The notes under the pieces are model-generated. The model was not told where the DNA came from and ran no database searches. It worked only from the letters and a program-made list of their open reading frames with translations. From NCBI GenBank assembly GCA_963732865.1, contig CAVTBC010000003.1, positions 124,001-188,000 on the forward strand: a stretch of DNA of 64,000 nucleotides, read 5' to 3'. This DNA comes from JADLGL01 sp963732865. Lineage in GTDB: Bacteria > Pseudomonadota > Alphaproteobacteria > Rhizobiales > Kaistiaceae. Positions 37,867 through 46,574 of this stretch are shown piece after piece; within the stretch, counting starts at the first letter, position 1, and every line of letters begins with the position of its first letter. The translations under genes were made by a program, and so were the position numbers.

Positions 37867-38711
37867 TGAGTCAAAATCGAACGGAACAGATCAAGGCGAA
37901 TGCCGATCCGATCATCTCGCTCCGACATGTCGGAAAGGCGTTCAAAGACGGCCAAGTCCAGGCGCTGGAGGACATTACCTTCGACGTCAACCAGGGTGAG
38001 TTCATCAGCTTGGTCGGCCCAAGCGGTTGCGGCAAGACAACGCTGCTTCGCATCATCGACGGGCTGATCGGCGTCGACGAAGGCGAAGTGCTGGTTGCGG
38101 GCCAGCGGCCTCGCCCCGGTCCGGACCTTGCAATGGTCTTCCAGTCCGCCCGGCTGATGCCTTGGCGTACTGTCGTCGGAAATATCGAGTTCGCTCTCCA
38201 CGGCATCGAACGCCGTGACCGTCGCGACCGAGCGATGGCGTTGCTCGGATCCGTCGGGTTGCGTGAGTTCGCTCATGCCTACCCACACGAGTTGTCGGGA
38301 GGCATGCAGCAGCGCGTGGGTCTCGCCCGCGCCCTCGCAGTCGAGCCGAAGGTGCTGCTGATGGACGAACCGTTCGCCGCTTTGGACGCTATGACCCGCG
38401 AGGTGCTACGGCGCGAGTTGCTGCAACTGTGGTCGCGGCGGCGAATAGCGGTCGTGTTCGTGACTCACGACATCGATGAGGCTATCCTCTTGTCACAGCG
38501 CGTTGTCCTGCTCCGACCGCGGCCGGGCCGCGTCGATGAAATCGTCGATGTTCAACTGCCCGAACCGCGTTGGGAAAACGATCCTCGAGCCCTGCCAGCT
38601 TTCATCGGGTTACGCGAGCATTTGTGGCAGCGGATCAGGGATATGGTCCGGGACGGGACCGAACTCGAAGAACTAGCGGGCATCTTCACCGACGCGATTC
38701 CGCAAGCCTAA
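37866..38711 (+). CDS. ABC transporter ATP-binding protein, SsuB/TauB type
   Basis: ATPase of the importer, 281 aa. Walker A is GPSGCGKTT, the Q loop is MVFQSARLMPWRT, the signature is ELSGGMQQRVGLARAL, Walker B is VLLMDEPFAALD, and the switch His is in VFVTHDIDEA. RLMPW after the Q loop is typical of the nitrate/sulfonate family. ATG 37866 overlaps the permease stop codon. A C-terminal tail of about 35 residues (EHLWQRIRDMVRDG) follows the NBD. Confidence 0.94.
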   Translation: MSQNRTEQIKANADPIISLRHVGKAFKDGQVQALEDITFDVNQGEFISLVGPSGCGKTTLLRIIDGLIGVDEGEVLVAGQRPRPGPDLAMVFQSARLMPWRTVVGNIEFALHGIERRDRRDRAMALLGSVGLREFAHAYPHELSGGMQQRVGLARALAVEPKVLLMDEPFAALDAMTREVLRRELLQLWSRRRIAVVFVTHDIDEAILLSQRVVLLRPRPGRVDEIVDVQLPEPRWENDPRALPAFIGLREHLWQRIRDMVRDGTELEELAGIFTDAIPQA

Positions 38712-38884
38712 GCGCGCATTCCATGGCGCAACCGATGCAGGCGGGCATTGGCTGAAATCTCAACCCGCCCCTCTTGCCCTTTCGACCGATGGCATGCGAA
38801 ATGGCTCCGAGCATAGTGGAGCATGGAGGAACCCGCGGGCGAAGCCGGTTATGAGCGTCGACCGACGAATTGGGGGGGGAAGCT

Positions 38885-39952
38885 ATGTCTACCGAACAAA
38901 TGACGCGCTGGCGGTCGATCGCGGGGGCGACGGCCGCAATTTTTTCGACTGTTTTACTGTTCGCCGGGCCGGTTGAAAGCCAGCCGGCTCCCGCGGACAT
39001 GCTCGAACTTCGCCTCGCCGTGGCCGATCCAAATGTGAACCCGGTGACTGACTCGATCTTGAAGCTTGCCAATTCGATGGGATACTACGCCGCCCACGGC
39101 GTCCACGTTACCATCGTCGCGCTTGAGGGTACGCCGCAGGCGGTCGCGGCTCTGAACGCTGGCGACGTGGACCTCGCCGACATTGCGATCAACTCAGCGT
39201 TACGCCTTCGGTCCTCTAACGGCGTTGCCTTGCGCGGAGTTGTGTCCGCGACCCTTGGTCCTCCCTATCTGATCGCTGCTCAAGCAGACATAACTGGAAT
39301 CCAGGATCTCGTCGGCAGGTCATTCGCCATCGCTGACAACAATAGTCTGGACCACAACCTCACGCGTGCCGTGTTGGGGACCCTCGGCATCGATCCCGAC
39401 GGCCCGCAATATGTCGCCATCGGCGCGCCTTCCGTTCGCGTGCAGGCGCTCGCTGCCGGCCGCGTCGATGCCACAACGGTATCCTACGGCACGTTCCTCA
39501 CTGTCGCCGACACCCCCGGCCTGCACATCATTGTGCCTCCTGAGACCTTCTTCGAGGCGGCTCCGGTGCAGTCGAAATTCGTTGTCGCTCTGGAGACAAC
39601 CATCAGCGAGCAGCACGAGGCCATACAGCGCTTCGTCGATGCGCTCGTCGACCTGTCCCGGCACTTCGACGCCGATCCAGCCGCGTGGGTCGCGGCAATG
39701 ATCCCGGCCCGCCCCGACCTGACGCAGGCGCAGCTGGAGGCGACTGTGGGGACCCTCGCCGGCCGCTGGTGCGTGAACGGGTGCATCAATGTCGACTATA
39801 TCCAAGGCACCGTCGACTTCATCTATCGCGGAGCCGATTTCGGCGATGTACCCGTCATCGCGGCCGCGGACGTGACCGACAAGTCGTTCGTTCTGAACGC
39901 CATTCAGAACCTCGGCCCCTACGTCGGAGGCGGCATCGACGCTCGACAATAG
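38885..39952 (+). CDS. ABC transporter periplasmic binding protein, NMT1/SsuA-like
   Basis: A 355-residue exported protein. ATG 38885 is preceded by GGGGGGGAAGC; the signal peptide ends near GPVESQPA. The mature fold is NMT1/SsuA-like: LRLAVADPNVNP, SMGYYAAHGVHVTIVALEGT, PQAVAALNAGDVDLAD, GIQDLVGRSFAI, AGRVDATTVSYG. A C-terminal CVNGC pair (about residue 298) suggests a disulfide. It lies downstream of the permease and ATPase, so the importer is complete. The substrate is unknown; the linked thiolase, OB-fold and CoA-transferase genes suggest a carboxylic acid that is activated with CoA. Confidence 0.88.
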   Translation: MSTEQMTRWRSIAGATAAIFSTVLLFAGPVESQPAPADMLELRLAVADPNVNPVTDSILKLANSMGYYAAHGVHVTIVALEGTPQAVAALNAGDVDLADIAINSALRLRSSNGVALRGVVSATLGPPYLIAAQADITGIQDLVGRSFAIADNNSLDHNLTRAVLGTLGIDPDGPQYVAIGAPSVRVQALAAGRVDATTVSYGTFLTVADTPGLHIIVPPETFFEAAPVQSKFVVALETTISEQHEAIQRFVDALVDLSRHFDADPAAWVAAMIPARPDLTQAQLEATVGTLAGRWCVNGCINVDYIQGTVDFIYRGADFGDVPVIAAADVTDKSFVLNAIQNLGPYVGGGIDARQ

Positions 39953-39966
39953 GGTGCTGTGCGTGA

Positions 39967-41151
39967 ATGCAGGCGATCAGTAACCGCACGGCGATAACGG
40001 GCATCGGCTGGACCGCGTTTACGCGGTCCGCCGATCGGTCGGTTCTCGCTCTCGCCACCGAAGCGAGTCTCAATGCTATAGACGATGCGGGGCTGAACGC
40101 CGGCGACATCGACGGTGTGGTGACGTTCTTTCACAATCAGGACACGATTGCTCCTCGTCAGCTAGTCCAGGCACTCCGCCTGGAAGACTGTAGCTTCCAG
40201 GTCATGAGCGCACTTGGCGGCGGATGGGCATGTGGCGCCGTCGCCACAGCCGCCATGGCAATTCACGCAGGGATATGCCGCAACGTCCTTGTATTCAGGG
40301 CGATGCGCGGACGTAGTGAAAGCAACCGTCCGGCTCGCATCGCGCCCAGCGAGGAGCAGTGGTCCCGGCCGTTCGGCATTTCCCACGCCGCCGCGCGATT
40401 TGGACCTCATGTCACCGCGCACATGGCCCGCTGGGGTTCAACTCCGCTGGATTTCGGCCACCTTGCCGTCACGCAGCGCAAGCATGCGCGGCTAAACCGG
40501 AAGTCGATGATGACCGACCCGATGACCATCGACGATCACCAAGCCTCGCCTTGGATCATCTACCCCTTCCGCCTCTTGGACTGCTGCATCCGCAGCGACG
40601 GCGCTGTCGCGGTCGTCGTTTCCGCCGCCGATGGCGCGCAAGACGCGCGACACGGCCCCATTTATATCCGCTCTATGATGGGCGGCACGCTGGGACATCA
40701 GCACGGCACGCTCCATGCGGCTGGATTGTGGGAGCTGAATGCCCATCATGCTGCAACCAAGCTTTACGCCGGCGCCGATTTGACCGCGGAGGACATTGAC
40801 CTCGCCGAGCTTTATGACCCCTTCACGGGCATTTGCCTTATGCACATTGAAGGCTTCGGACTTGCCGGTCCCGGGGAAGCCGGACTGCGCATTCGCGCGG
40901 GCGACACTGGTCTTGAGGGGCCTATCCCCATCAATACGCATGGAGGCCTGCTATCTGAGGCCTACATGCATGGACTGGGACACGTCATCGAGGCGGTACA
41001 ACAGCTTCGGCCGGGCGGCGTCGTCGATGACTTCTGTGACGGTCCGCACGACTATGACCGTACTCATTGCCGGCAAGTTCGTGACGCCGAAGTCGCTCTT
41101 GTTTGCAGCGAGTGCGGCGATAGTTCGCTGATCCTCGCCGCGGCCCGATGA
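39967..41151 (+). CDS. Thiolase-like (SCP-x/lipid-transfer type) protein
   Basis: A 394-residue thiolase-fold protein of the group that pairs with OB-fold partners. Family text: RTAITGIGWTAFTRSADRSV, the dimer helix region GGWACGAVATAAMAIHAGIC with a Cys near the usual nucleophile position, LYDPFTGICLMHIEGFGL, and the C-terminal His loop INTHGGLLSEAYMHGLGHVI. The classical second Cys motif of degradative thiolases is not obvious. In related systems, thiolase plus OB-fold pairs cleave or transfer acyl-CoA side chains, for example in steroid catabolism. Overlaps the next gene by four bases. Confidence 0.85.
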   Translation: MQAISNRTAITGIGWTAFTRSADRSVLALATEASLNAIDDAGLNAGDIDGVVTFFHNQDTIAPRQLVQALRLEDCSFQVMSALGGGWACGAVATAAMAIHAGICRNVLVFRAMRGRSESNRPARIAPSEEQWSRPFGISHAAARFGPHVTAHMARWGSTPLDFGHLAVTQRKHARLNRKSMMTDPMTIDDHQASPWIIYPFRLLDCCIRSDGAVAVVVSAADGAQDARHGPIYIRSMMGGTLGHQHGTLHAAGLWELNAHHAATKLYAGADLTAEDIDLAELYDPFTGICLMHIEGFGLAGPGEAGLRIRAGDTGLEGPIPINTHGGLLSEAYMHGLGHVIEAVQQLRPGGVVDDFCDGPHDYDRTHCRQVRDAEVALVCSECGDSSLILAAAR

Positions 41152-41555
41152 AAGCCGCCGCCCCGCTCCCGACCCCCGACGCCGACAGCGGGCCGTTCTG
41201 GGCGGCCTGCTCGGAGGGACATTTATCGGTGCAGAAATGTCCGAGATGTTCGCGGTTCCGGTGGCCCCCAGCGGAATATTGTCCCCGATGCCATTACCAC
41301 GGCGGAGACTGGATGAAGTTGCCTGGCACGGGCCTTGTTGCGGCTTTCGTTATCGTCCACCGTGCCTTCGACCCCGGGTTTGAAGGCAAGGTTCCCTACG
41401 TTATCGCCCACATCACCCTCGACGGCGCCGACGACGTCACTATCATCGGCAACGTGGTCGCCGATCCGTTGGACGCGGTCGCCGTTGGGCGGCGGGTCGC
41501 GGTCAAGTTTCGCGATGTCGGATCGGTGACATTGCCCCAGTTCCAATTAACCTAG
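41148..41555 (+). CDS. Zn-ribbon/OB-fold protein (DUF35-like), thiolase partner
   Basis: A 135-residue small protein. A four-cysteine zinc ribbon comes first (CPRC at about 30-33 and CPRCH about 12 residues later), followed by the OB-fold acyl-CoA-associated domain: GTGLVAAFVIVHRAFDPGF, VPYVIAHITLDGADDVTIIG, VGRRVAVKF. Proteins of this type bind the thiolase and help position CoA. The four-base overlap with the thiolase gene is the arrangement seen wherever the pair forms a complex. Confidence 0.9.
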   Translation: MKAAAPLPTPDADSGPFWAACSEGHLSVQKCPRCSRFRWPPAEYCPRCHYHGGDWMKLPGTGLVAAFVIVHRAFDPGFEGKVPYVIAHITLDGADDVTIIGNVVADPLDAVAVGRRVAVKFRDVGSVTLPQFQLT

Positions 41556-41582
41556 CCGCATGGCACGAGGAGTCATGACTGG

Positions 41583-42743
41583 ATGAACGGACCACTTAGC
41601 GGAGTCCGCATACTCGACTTGACGCACGTCCTGAATGGGCCGTTCGCAACAATGCTGCTCGCGCATATGGGTGCGGAGGTGATCAAGGTCGAATACGGCG
41701 AGGGAGACCGGTATCGGCATTCATGGATGCCTCCGGATGCCGGGCGCGATGGCTATGAATCACTGGCCGTCAACGCCAACAAGAAGTGCATCACGCTAAA
41801 TCTGAAACACCCCGAGGGAAGGAAGATTTTCGAGCAACTCCTCGCCAAGTCCGACGTCTTGGCGGAAAACTTCTCAATCGGGGTCATGGATCGTTTGGGC
41901 TACTCCTACGACGAGTTGAAGAAGATCAACCCCAGTGTCATCTACGCGGTCGCTCGCGGGTTTGGAGAATCGGGACCGTACGCAAACATGCGCGCCTTCG
42001 CCCCGACCGTGATGGCGTCGGCCGGGTGGGCAGATGCTGCCTGGCAGCTCTCCGGGCGGCCAGGAACAAAGGCGCTCGGTATCGGCGACGAGGCTGCGGG
42101 CGTGTCCCTCGCCGTCGGCATCTGCGCGGCGCTGTTCAACCGAGAGCGGACGGGGGGAGGAACAAAGATCGAAATCTCGATGCAGGAGGCTCTACTCGGC
42201 TTCATGGTCAGCACGCTTCACACCCTCTTTGAAGGCAACCCGGTCGGCAGCCGATATTTCGAGTGCGCCGACGGCTATGTGAGCTTTCACCTTCCCGACA
42301 TCTCCGATGAGTTGTGGCGCAACCTCGCGATAGCACTGGGACACGAGGAGGCCGTGAGCGATCCCCGTTTCGTCGATGCGGCAGCGCGAAGGCGCAATCT
42401 CAAAGAAGTCCAGGCGATGGTTGCCGAGATGGTTCGCGGCTATTCGCGAGCGCATCTGTGGGGCGTCTTCAGGAAATACGGGCTCGGTAGCTTCCCGGTT
42501 CTGTCGATCGCCGAAGTTGTTGAAGACGAGCACATCAAGGCGCGTAGCGCTTTTGTTGAAGTCGAACACCCGCAGGCCGGCACACTGACGCTTCTTCGTC
42601 CGTGGATCCGGTTCGGCGACGAGCTGCCACAGATTGAGCATGCCGGTGCTGCTGTCGGAGAGCACAACGCCGTCGTGTACAAGGAACTTTTTGGCTTTGA
42701 TGAGGAGAAGCTTCGCGAGCTACGCGCAGCTGGGGCGATCTAA
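41583..42743 (+). CDS. Class III CoA-transferase (CaiB/BaiF family)
   Basis: A 386-residue CoA-transferase that moves CoA between carboxylic acids. The N terminus LSGVRILDLTHVLNGPFATM and GAEVIKVEYGEGDRYRH are standard, then LNLKHPEGRKIFEQLLAKSD. The catalytic Asp lies in LGIGDEAAGVSLAVGICAAL, and TKIEISMQEALLGFM follows. It is last in the importer-thiolase block and would activate the imported acid as its CoA thioester. Its 3' end lies against a truncated DUF2306 gene on the other strand, which marks an insertion boundary. Confidence 0.92.
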   Translation: MNGPLSGVRILDLTHVLNGPFATMLLAHMGAEVIKVEYGEGDRYRHSWMPPDAGRDGYESLAVNANKKCITLNLKHPEGRKIFEQLLAKSDVLAENFSIGVMDRLGYSYDELKKINPSVIYAVARGFGESGPYANMRAFAPTVMASAGWADAAWQLSGRPGTKALGIGDEAAGVSLAVGICAALFNRERTGGGTKIEISMQEALLGFMVSTLHTLFEGNPVGSRYFECADGYVSFHLPDISDELWRNLAIALGHEEAVSDPRFVDAAARRRNLKEVQAMVAEMVRGYSRAHLWGVFRKYGLGSFPVLSIAEVVEDEHIKARSAFVEVEHPQAGTLTLLRPWIRFGDELPQIEHAGAAVGEHNAVVYKELFGFDEEKLRELRAAGAI

Positions 42744-43218
42744 CAACGGACTCACAAGGACGTCGACGGCTTACGCCGAGAGCCGTGCCGACGGCAGAAG
42801 CCTCGCCGACATTCAGCCACAGGACCGCAAACGCCATCAGCGTTGTTGACAGCCACAGCACCGCGAGAATGACAAAGCCGGCAGCGGCGAGCGGGCCTGC
42901 CTCCGTCGTCAGGGCGATCGTAAATCCGGCGATTGAGGCGATGACGACGCACGCGACGTAGACCCTGCCGGCGAGGCGATGGTAGCGGCTTCGCCGCGTC
43001 GCCGGGAGAAACTGCCAGATGCCGATCAGCAGAGCGACGGCGGCGACGATGGTGTGGACGTAGAACACAAACGGCCGTCCAACGAGGTTCGGCCGCAGTT
43101 CCTTAGGCGCCACCTCGGCATTGAACGACAGGTAGCGGAGTGAGAATGCTCCGATTGCGACGGCGAAAAGCGCCAGGACTCCCCAGCCAATCCACCGGAC
43201 GATTGGGCCCGAAACCAT
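42535..43218 (-). pseudogene. DUF2306 membrane protein, 3' end lost
   Basis: The first roughly 145 residues are a good DUF2306 membrane protein: helices IGWGVLALFAVAIGAFSLRY, PFVFYVHTIVAAVALLIG, RYHRLAGRVYVACVVIASIA and AAGFVILAVLWLSTTLMAFA. DUF2306 should continue with the His-Arg motif and another helix, but from about 42770 the frame turns into basic nonsense that is simply the antisense of the CoA-transferase gene. So the true gene is cut at about 42750-42790. The start ATG 43218 looks normal. Confidence 0.75.
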
Positions 43219-43410
43219 TGCTATGATCCTCCTTGAGACAGCGCGCTCGAAGCGCTGCCGCCCTGACAGGGGGGGGGACGGTTCCGTTCAGCTGCCCATC
43301 GCCAAAAACGTGAGCGCGACCGGCAGTGGCGATCATCGCCTTTGTTCCGACCACAGGCGTGTTGATTGTGATGCTGCGAACGGTCGGGACTTCTGTCCGC
43401 CCATGCCACC

Positions 43411-43450
43411 CAAGAAAAGGCAGGGCGCCCGTCGCGCGAACGAGCGCCCT
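43411..43450 (-). terminator. Intrinsic terminator downstream of the first PQQ dehydrogenase
   Basis: Read on the minus strand, AGGGCGC and GCGCCCT (43444-43450 and 43422-43428) form a 7-bp stem, followed by GCCTTTTCTTGG. It lies about 75 bases after the dehydrogenase stop. Confidence 0.6.
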
Positions 43451-43487
43451 GAAGGAGGGAACGAGGATTCGTTGGCGGAGAAGCCTG

Positions 43488-43511
43488 ATCCCGGCGCGAA
43501 CGCCGGGATCC
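43488..43511 (-). terminator. Perfect hairpin just after the first PQQ dehydrogenase
   Basis: GATCCCGGCG and CGCCGGGATC form a 10-bp stem around a CGAA/TTCG tetraloop, 16 bases after the stop codon. The paralogous gene ends with the same core hairpin (CCGGCGCGAACGCCGG) at 48368-48387. No T tract, so it may act as an mRNA 3' stabiliser. Confidence 0.55.
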
Positions 43512-43526
43512 TGATTGAAGTTCTGC

Positions 43527-45479
43527 TTACATGCCGCCGGCAACTGCCTCCGGCAGGGCGAACACGTAGAGTGTCGAACCTGCGCGGCGATAGCGGTCGG
43601 CGTCGTTGGCATCGTCGCCAACATTCACCTGAGACGTGTTCGAGCCGCTGGCCAGGAAGGCAATGTACTGCTTGCCGTCATGCATGTAGGAGATCGGCGA
43701 CGCATGCACTTGCGAGCCGATCGGGAACGACCAAGCCAGGTCGCCCGTCATCGCGTTGTAGGCGTCGACCGTGCCGTTGTACGGGTTGCCCTGGAGCACG
43801 AGGCCGCCAGCGGTGCTGGAGACCGGGATGCGTGTGCCGACCGGGAACTCGACCGACCAGGCGATTTCGCTGGTGAGCGGATTGATCGCCTCCAGCTGAC
43901 CGCCGACGTCGGTTGCCTGGCCGTAGTCAGGCAAATCCCGATACGGCACACGGTTCGTACCGCCGGGGACGGCGCCAGCACCGCGACGCAGCGTGTAACC
44001 TTCGCCCGCCACATACTCGCCCTCAACCACCACCTGCGTGAAGCAGCTGTTGTCGGTCGAGACGTAGAACAGACCCGTCTGGTCGGAGAAGGTGTCATTC
44101 TCCCAGTTGCGGGCCGAGTTGCCCGGGCATGCGAGGATTTCGGTGCCGGTGTAGTCGTCGCGTTCGGCAGCACCGGGCAAGTCGTAGTTGGTGTAGTTGC
44201 GGCGGTCCGCGACATCTGTGAACGCCCAGACGTCGATATCATAGAGCGCACGTCCGGTGGTCATGTCGACGCCGGTGATGGCGTTGGTATAGACGAACGG
44301 CCAAGGCTGGCTGAGAAGCTCGCCGTTACTGCGGTCCCAGATGTAGAACCAGCCAGCGCGCGAGGCCTTCATCGCCACGTGATCGACCGAACCATCACCG
44401 TTGACGTCCATGTCGGCCAGCGGCGTATTGATCGGCTCGTCGATATCCCACGGGTCTGCCGGGGTGATGCCGTAGGCCCAGATCAGTTCGCCGGTGGTGG
44501 CGTCACGGGACATCATGCCGGCGCACCAGTTGTTGCGGTAGTCGATCAGGCCGCCATTCGCGTCGAGATTCACGACGCCCCATTCACGGCGATAGTCCGG
44601 GTTCCACGGACCGCAGTTGCCGGTCGAATAGAAGAACTGGTTCGAATCGGGGGCGTAGGTGAAGTAACCCCAAACGGTGCCGCCGCCACGACGCCAGGAA
44701 TCGCCATACCACGTGGAGAGCGAACCCTGCTTGTCGTCGTCATAGTACGGGTTGAAGCGCGGGCCGATGCCGACTTCGTTGTCCGGGCCCATCGAGTACA
44801 TGACCCACTGAGTTTGGCCGGTATGGATGTCGAAGGCCGACACCTTGCCGCGGACGCCGTATTCGCCGCCCTGATTACCGATGATGTACAGATCACCGAT
44901 GATGATGCCGTTGCCGGCGGTCTCTTCGCGGATGGTGACGTCAGCACCAACCGAGCGCCACAGCGCCTCGCCGGTCTGCCCGTCAAGGGCGAAAACCTGA
45001 CCGTCGATGGTGTGGTAGTAGATGTTGCCTTCGGCGTATTGCAGACCACGGGTCTGGGCGCCGCAGCAGGCCTGAAGGCCATGCTCGCGGTCAACGTCCG
45101 GGCGGAACTCCCACAGGATGTTGCCGTTGTTGTTGAGGTCGAGCGCCAGCACTTCGTTCGGAGCCTGACCCGAGCCTTCCGACTGGTTGACCGGCGAGAC
45201 GATGTACATGGTGTCGCCGACCACGAGAGGCGATGCCTCATACTGATCGAGAACGCCAAGCTGCAGCGTCCAGGCAATGGTCAGATCAGCAACGTTGCTG
45301 AGGTTGATCTGATCCAACGATGAGAAGTTGTGGCCGTCATAAGTGTAGTTCGGCGTCACGACATCGCCGGCGGCGATATGGGCCATGACATCGTCATTGG
45401 CGAAAGCCGAGCTGGCAAACCCACAGCCAGCGGCGACGGCAACGGTTGAAACCGTCGCTTTCCAAAGTTTTCTGGTCAT
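43527..45479 (-). CDS. PQQ-dependent alcohol dehydrogenase, lanthanide (DxD) type, copy 1
   Basis: Periplasmic quinoprotein of the methanol/ethanol dehydrogenase family, 650 aa. ATG 45479 follows AAAGGAGGAA; the signal peptide ends FASSAFA. Hallmarks: LDQINLSNVADLTIAWTLQL, the vicinal disulfide in LQACCGAQTRG, FFYSTGNCGPWNPDYR with a metal-site Asn, and tryptophan-docking repeats such as TGEALWR. The catalytic Asp is in PWDID: the Asp two residues later is the extra ligand of lanthanide enzymes (XoxF/ExaF), where calcium MxaF has Ala. There is no fused cytochrome domain; the cytochrome c at 47784 is the likely acceptor. A close paralogue lies at 48412. Confidence 0.93.
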   Translation of the reverse strand: MTRKLWKATVSTVAVAAGCGFASSAFANDDVMAHIAAGDVVTPNYTYDGHNFSSLDQINLSNVADLTIAWTLQLGVLDQYEASPLVVGDTMYIVSPVNQSEGSGQAPNEVLALDLNNNGNILWEFRPDVDREHGLQACCGAQTRGLQYAEGNIYYHTIDGQVFALDGQTGEALWRSVGADVTIREETAGNGIIIGDLYIIGNQGGEYGVRGKVSAFDIHTGQTQWVMYSMGPDNEVGIGPRFNPYYDDDKQGSLSTWYGDSWRRGGGTVWGYFTYAPDSNQFFYSTGNCGPWNPDYRREWGVVNLDANGGLIDYRNNWCAGMMSRDATTGELIWAYGITPADPWDIDEPINTPLADMDVNGDGSVDHVAMKASRAGWFYIWDRSNGELLSQPWPFVYTNAITGVDMTTGRALYDIDVWAFTDVADRRNYTNYDLPGAAERDDYTGTEILACPGNSARNWENDTFSDQTGLFYVSTDNSCFTQVVVEGEYVAGEGYTLRRGAGAVPGGTNRVPYRDLPDYGQATDVGGQLEAINPLTSEIAWSVEFPVGTRIPVSSTAGGLVLQGNPYNGTVDAYNAMTGDLAWSFPIGSQVHASPISYMHDGKQYIAFLASGSNTSQVNVGDDANDADRYRRAGSTLYVFALPEAVAGGM

Positions 45480-46137
45480 TTTTGTTCCTCCTTTTTCCCC
45501 TTGCTTGGGAATAACCTTCGTTCGTTGTTGTTGAATATTCCCGTCAGGATGGGCTGTTTTAGAGTTCGCCTCCATTTCGCGTTTTGGTACTGCACGGCGA
45601 CAGACACCAGCGACCCGCTGTCCTAACCAAAGGCGCATCGGGACTAAAAAGGAGAAACTTCGGGCAGCCGTGATCGATACCGATCACGGCGAGCGAGCTT
45701 CTTCCCTAGTTTCGTTGTGAAAACAGGACCGTTACCTGCATTGCAGCTCCCTCTTGCGTTGGGTCATTCGACCCCATGTTCTTTTCGAACGCACGGGCAC
45801 GCCAGATATCAATTGGCGCTTGATGAGGGTTTCCCCAAACCCACCGCTCCGTTTGTGGCAGCCCCCGCGAAAAATGCGCAAGACTACCTATCTGCACTCG
45901 TACGCCTAGCACATTTGATTGCATTGAGGCAAATCTGCACTTCACTACTCGACGTCAGGCAATCCTATGCCATGTCTGTGAGGTAGTTATGTGCTATTGA
46001 CTACTGTTAAGCTTATGATGCGCGCAGTACTGGTGGCAATGAGTAATCGGCGTCGTTGCAACTTTGAGGAGTTGGTGGTCAGCGAGTAGAAAAAAAATGA
46101 ATTGTATTCAATAGGAAAGATCTTCGCTTGCCCGCTC
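45480..46137. other. Upstream region of the first PQQ dehydrogenase, no gene seen
   Basis: The 658 bases hold the promoter and leader of the dehydrogenase on the minus strand; a perfect short inverted repeat TGATCG-ATA-CGATCA lies at 45670-45684 and could be an operator. Toward 46100 the DNA is AT-rich for this genome (run of seven A at 46091-46097). No frame has coding character. Confidence 0.35.
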
Positions 46138-46317
46138 GCATGGCGCAGCCCACCCTCGGCCGACAGTCGACGCCCTCGAGGACGAACTCGGCGTCGTCCT
46201 TTCGAACGCGCCGCGCGCCGGCTCGTGCTCACGCCGAGCGGCCTCGAACTGCTCGAGCATGTGCGTGCGATGGGCGATGCCGCCGGCCGCGTCTCGCTTG
46301 CGGCCTCCGACATTTCT
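46138..46317 (+). pseudogene. LysR-type regulator N-terminal remnant, frameshifted
   Basis: Read across two shifts the plus strand gives AQPTLGRQ, then VDALEDELGVVL, then FERAARRLVLTPSGLELLEH and VRAMGDAAGRVSLAAS. This is the recognition helix and start of the linker helix of a LysR regulator. One base is missing at about 46200 (CTTTCGAA for CTTTTCGAA). The start and the whole effector domain are gone. Confidence 0.7.
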
Positions 46318-46470
46318 GCAATCCTGCGTGCGGTAATCGGTGACACGGTCGGCGCCGAGTCCGGTCAGCATGGAAATCAGTATCTGTTTGTCTTTCGGCT
46401 GAGGCGGAGGCCCCTCGCGCAGTTCAAGAACCTCTGGCGGTCCATAGCGCGTGCAGTGGATTGCTTTCAC
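46310..46470 (-). pseudogene. Zinc-type alcohol dehydrogenase/quinone reductase remnant
   Basis: The minus strand starts MKAIHCTRYGPPEVLELREG, the N terminus of a medium-chain (quinone-oxidoreductase-like) dehydrogenase. After ILI it jumps directly to LGADRVTDYRTQD, a segment normally found about 150 residues later. So the gene has a large internal deletion and no C-terminal part. It abuts the LysR remnant on the other strand. Confidence 0.7.
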
Positions 46471-46574
46471 CGCACGACTTTCCTCTTCAGCGGACTAGCC
46501 CGCCTCAACGCCGGCAGTAAGAAGCCACAGGAGAGACGAGGACGTCCGACTGCTCGGGTACGATGCGTTCGCCT

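Noticed and set aside
43515..45323. 602-codon open frame on the plus strand
   Set aside because: It is exactly antisense to the first PQQ dehydrogenase. High-GC codon use keeps the opposite strand open; the translation has no family text.
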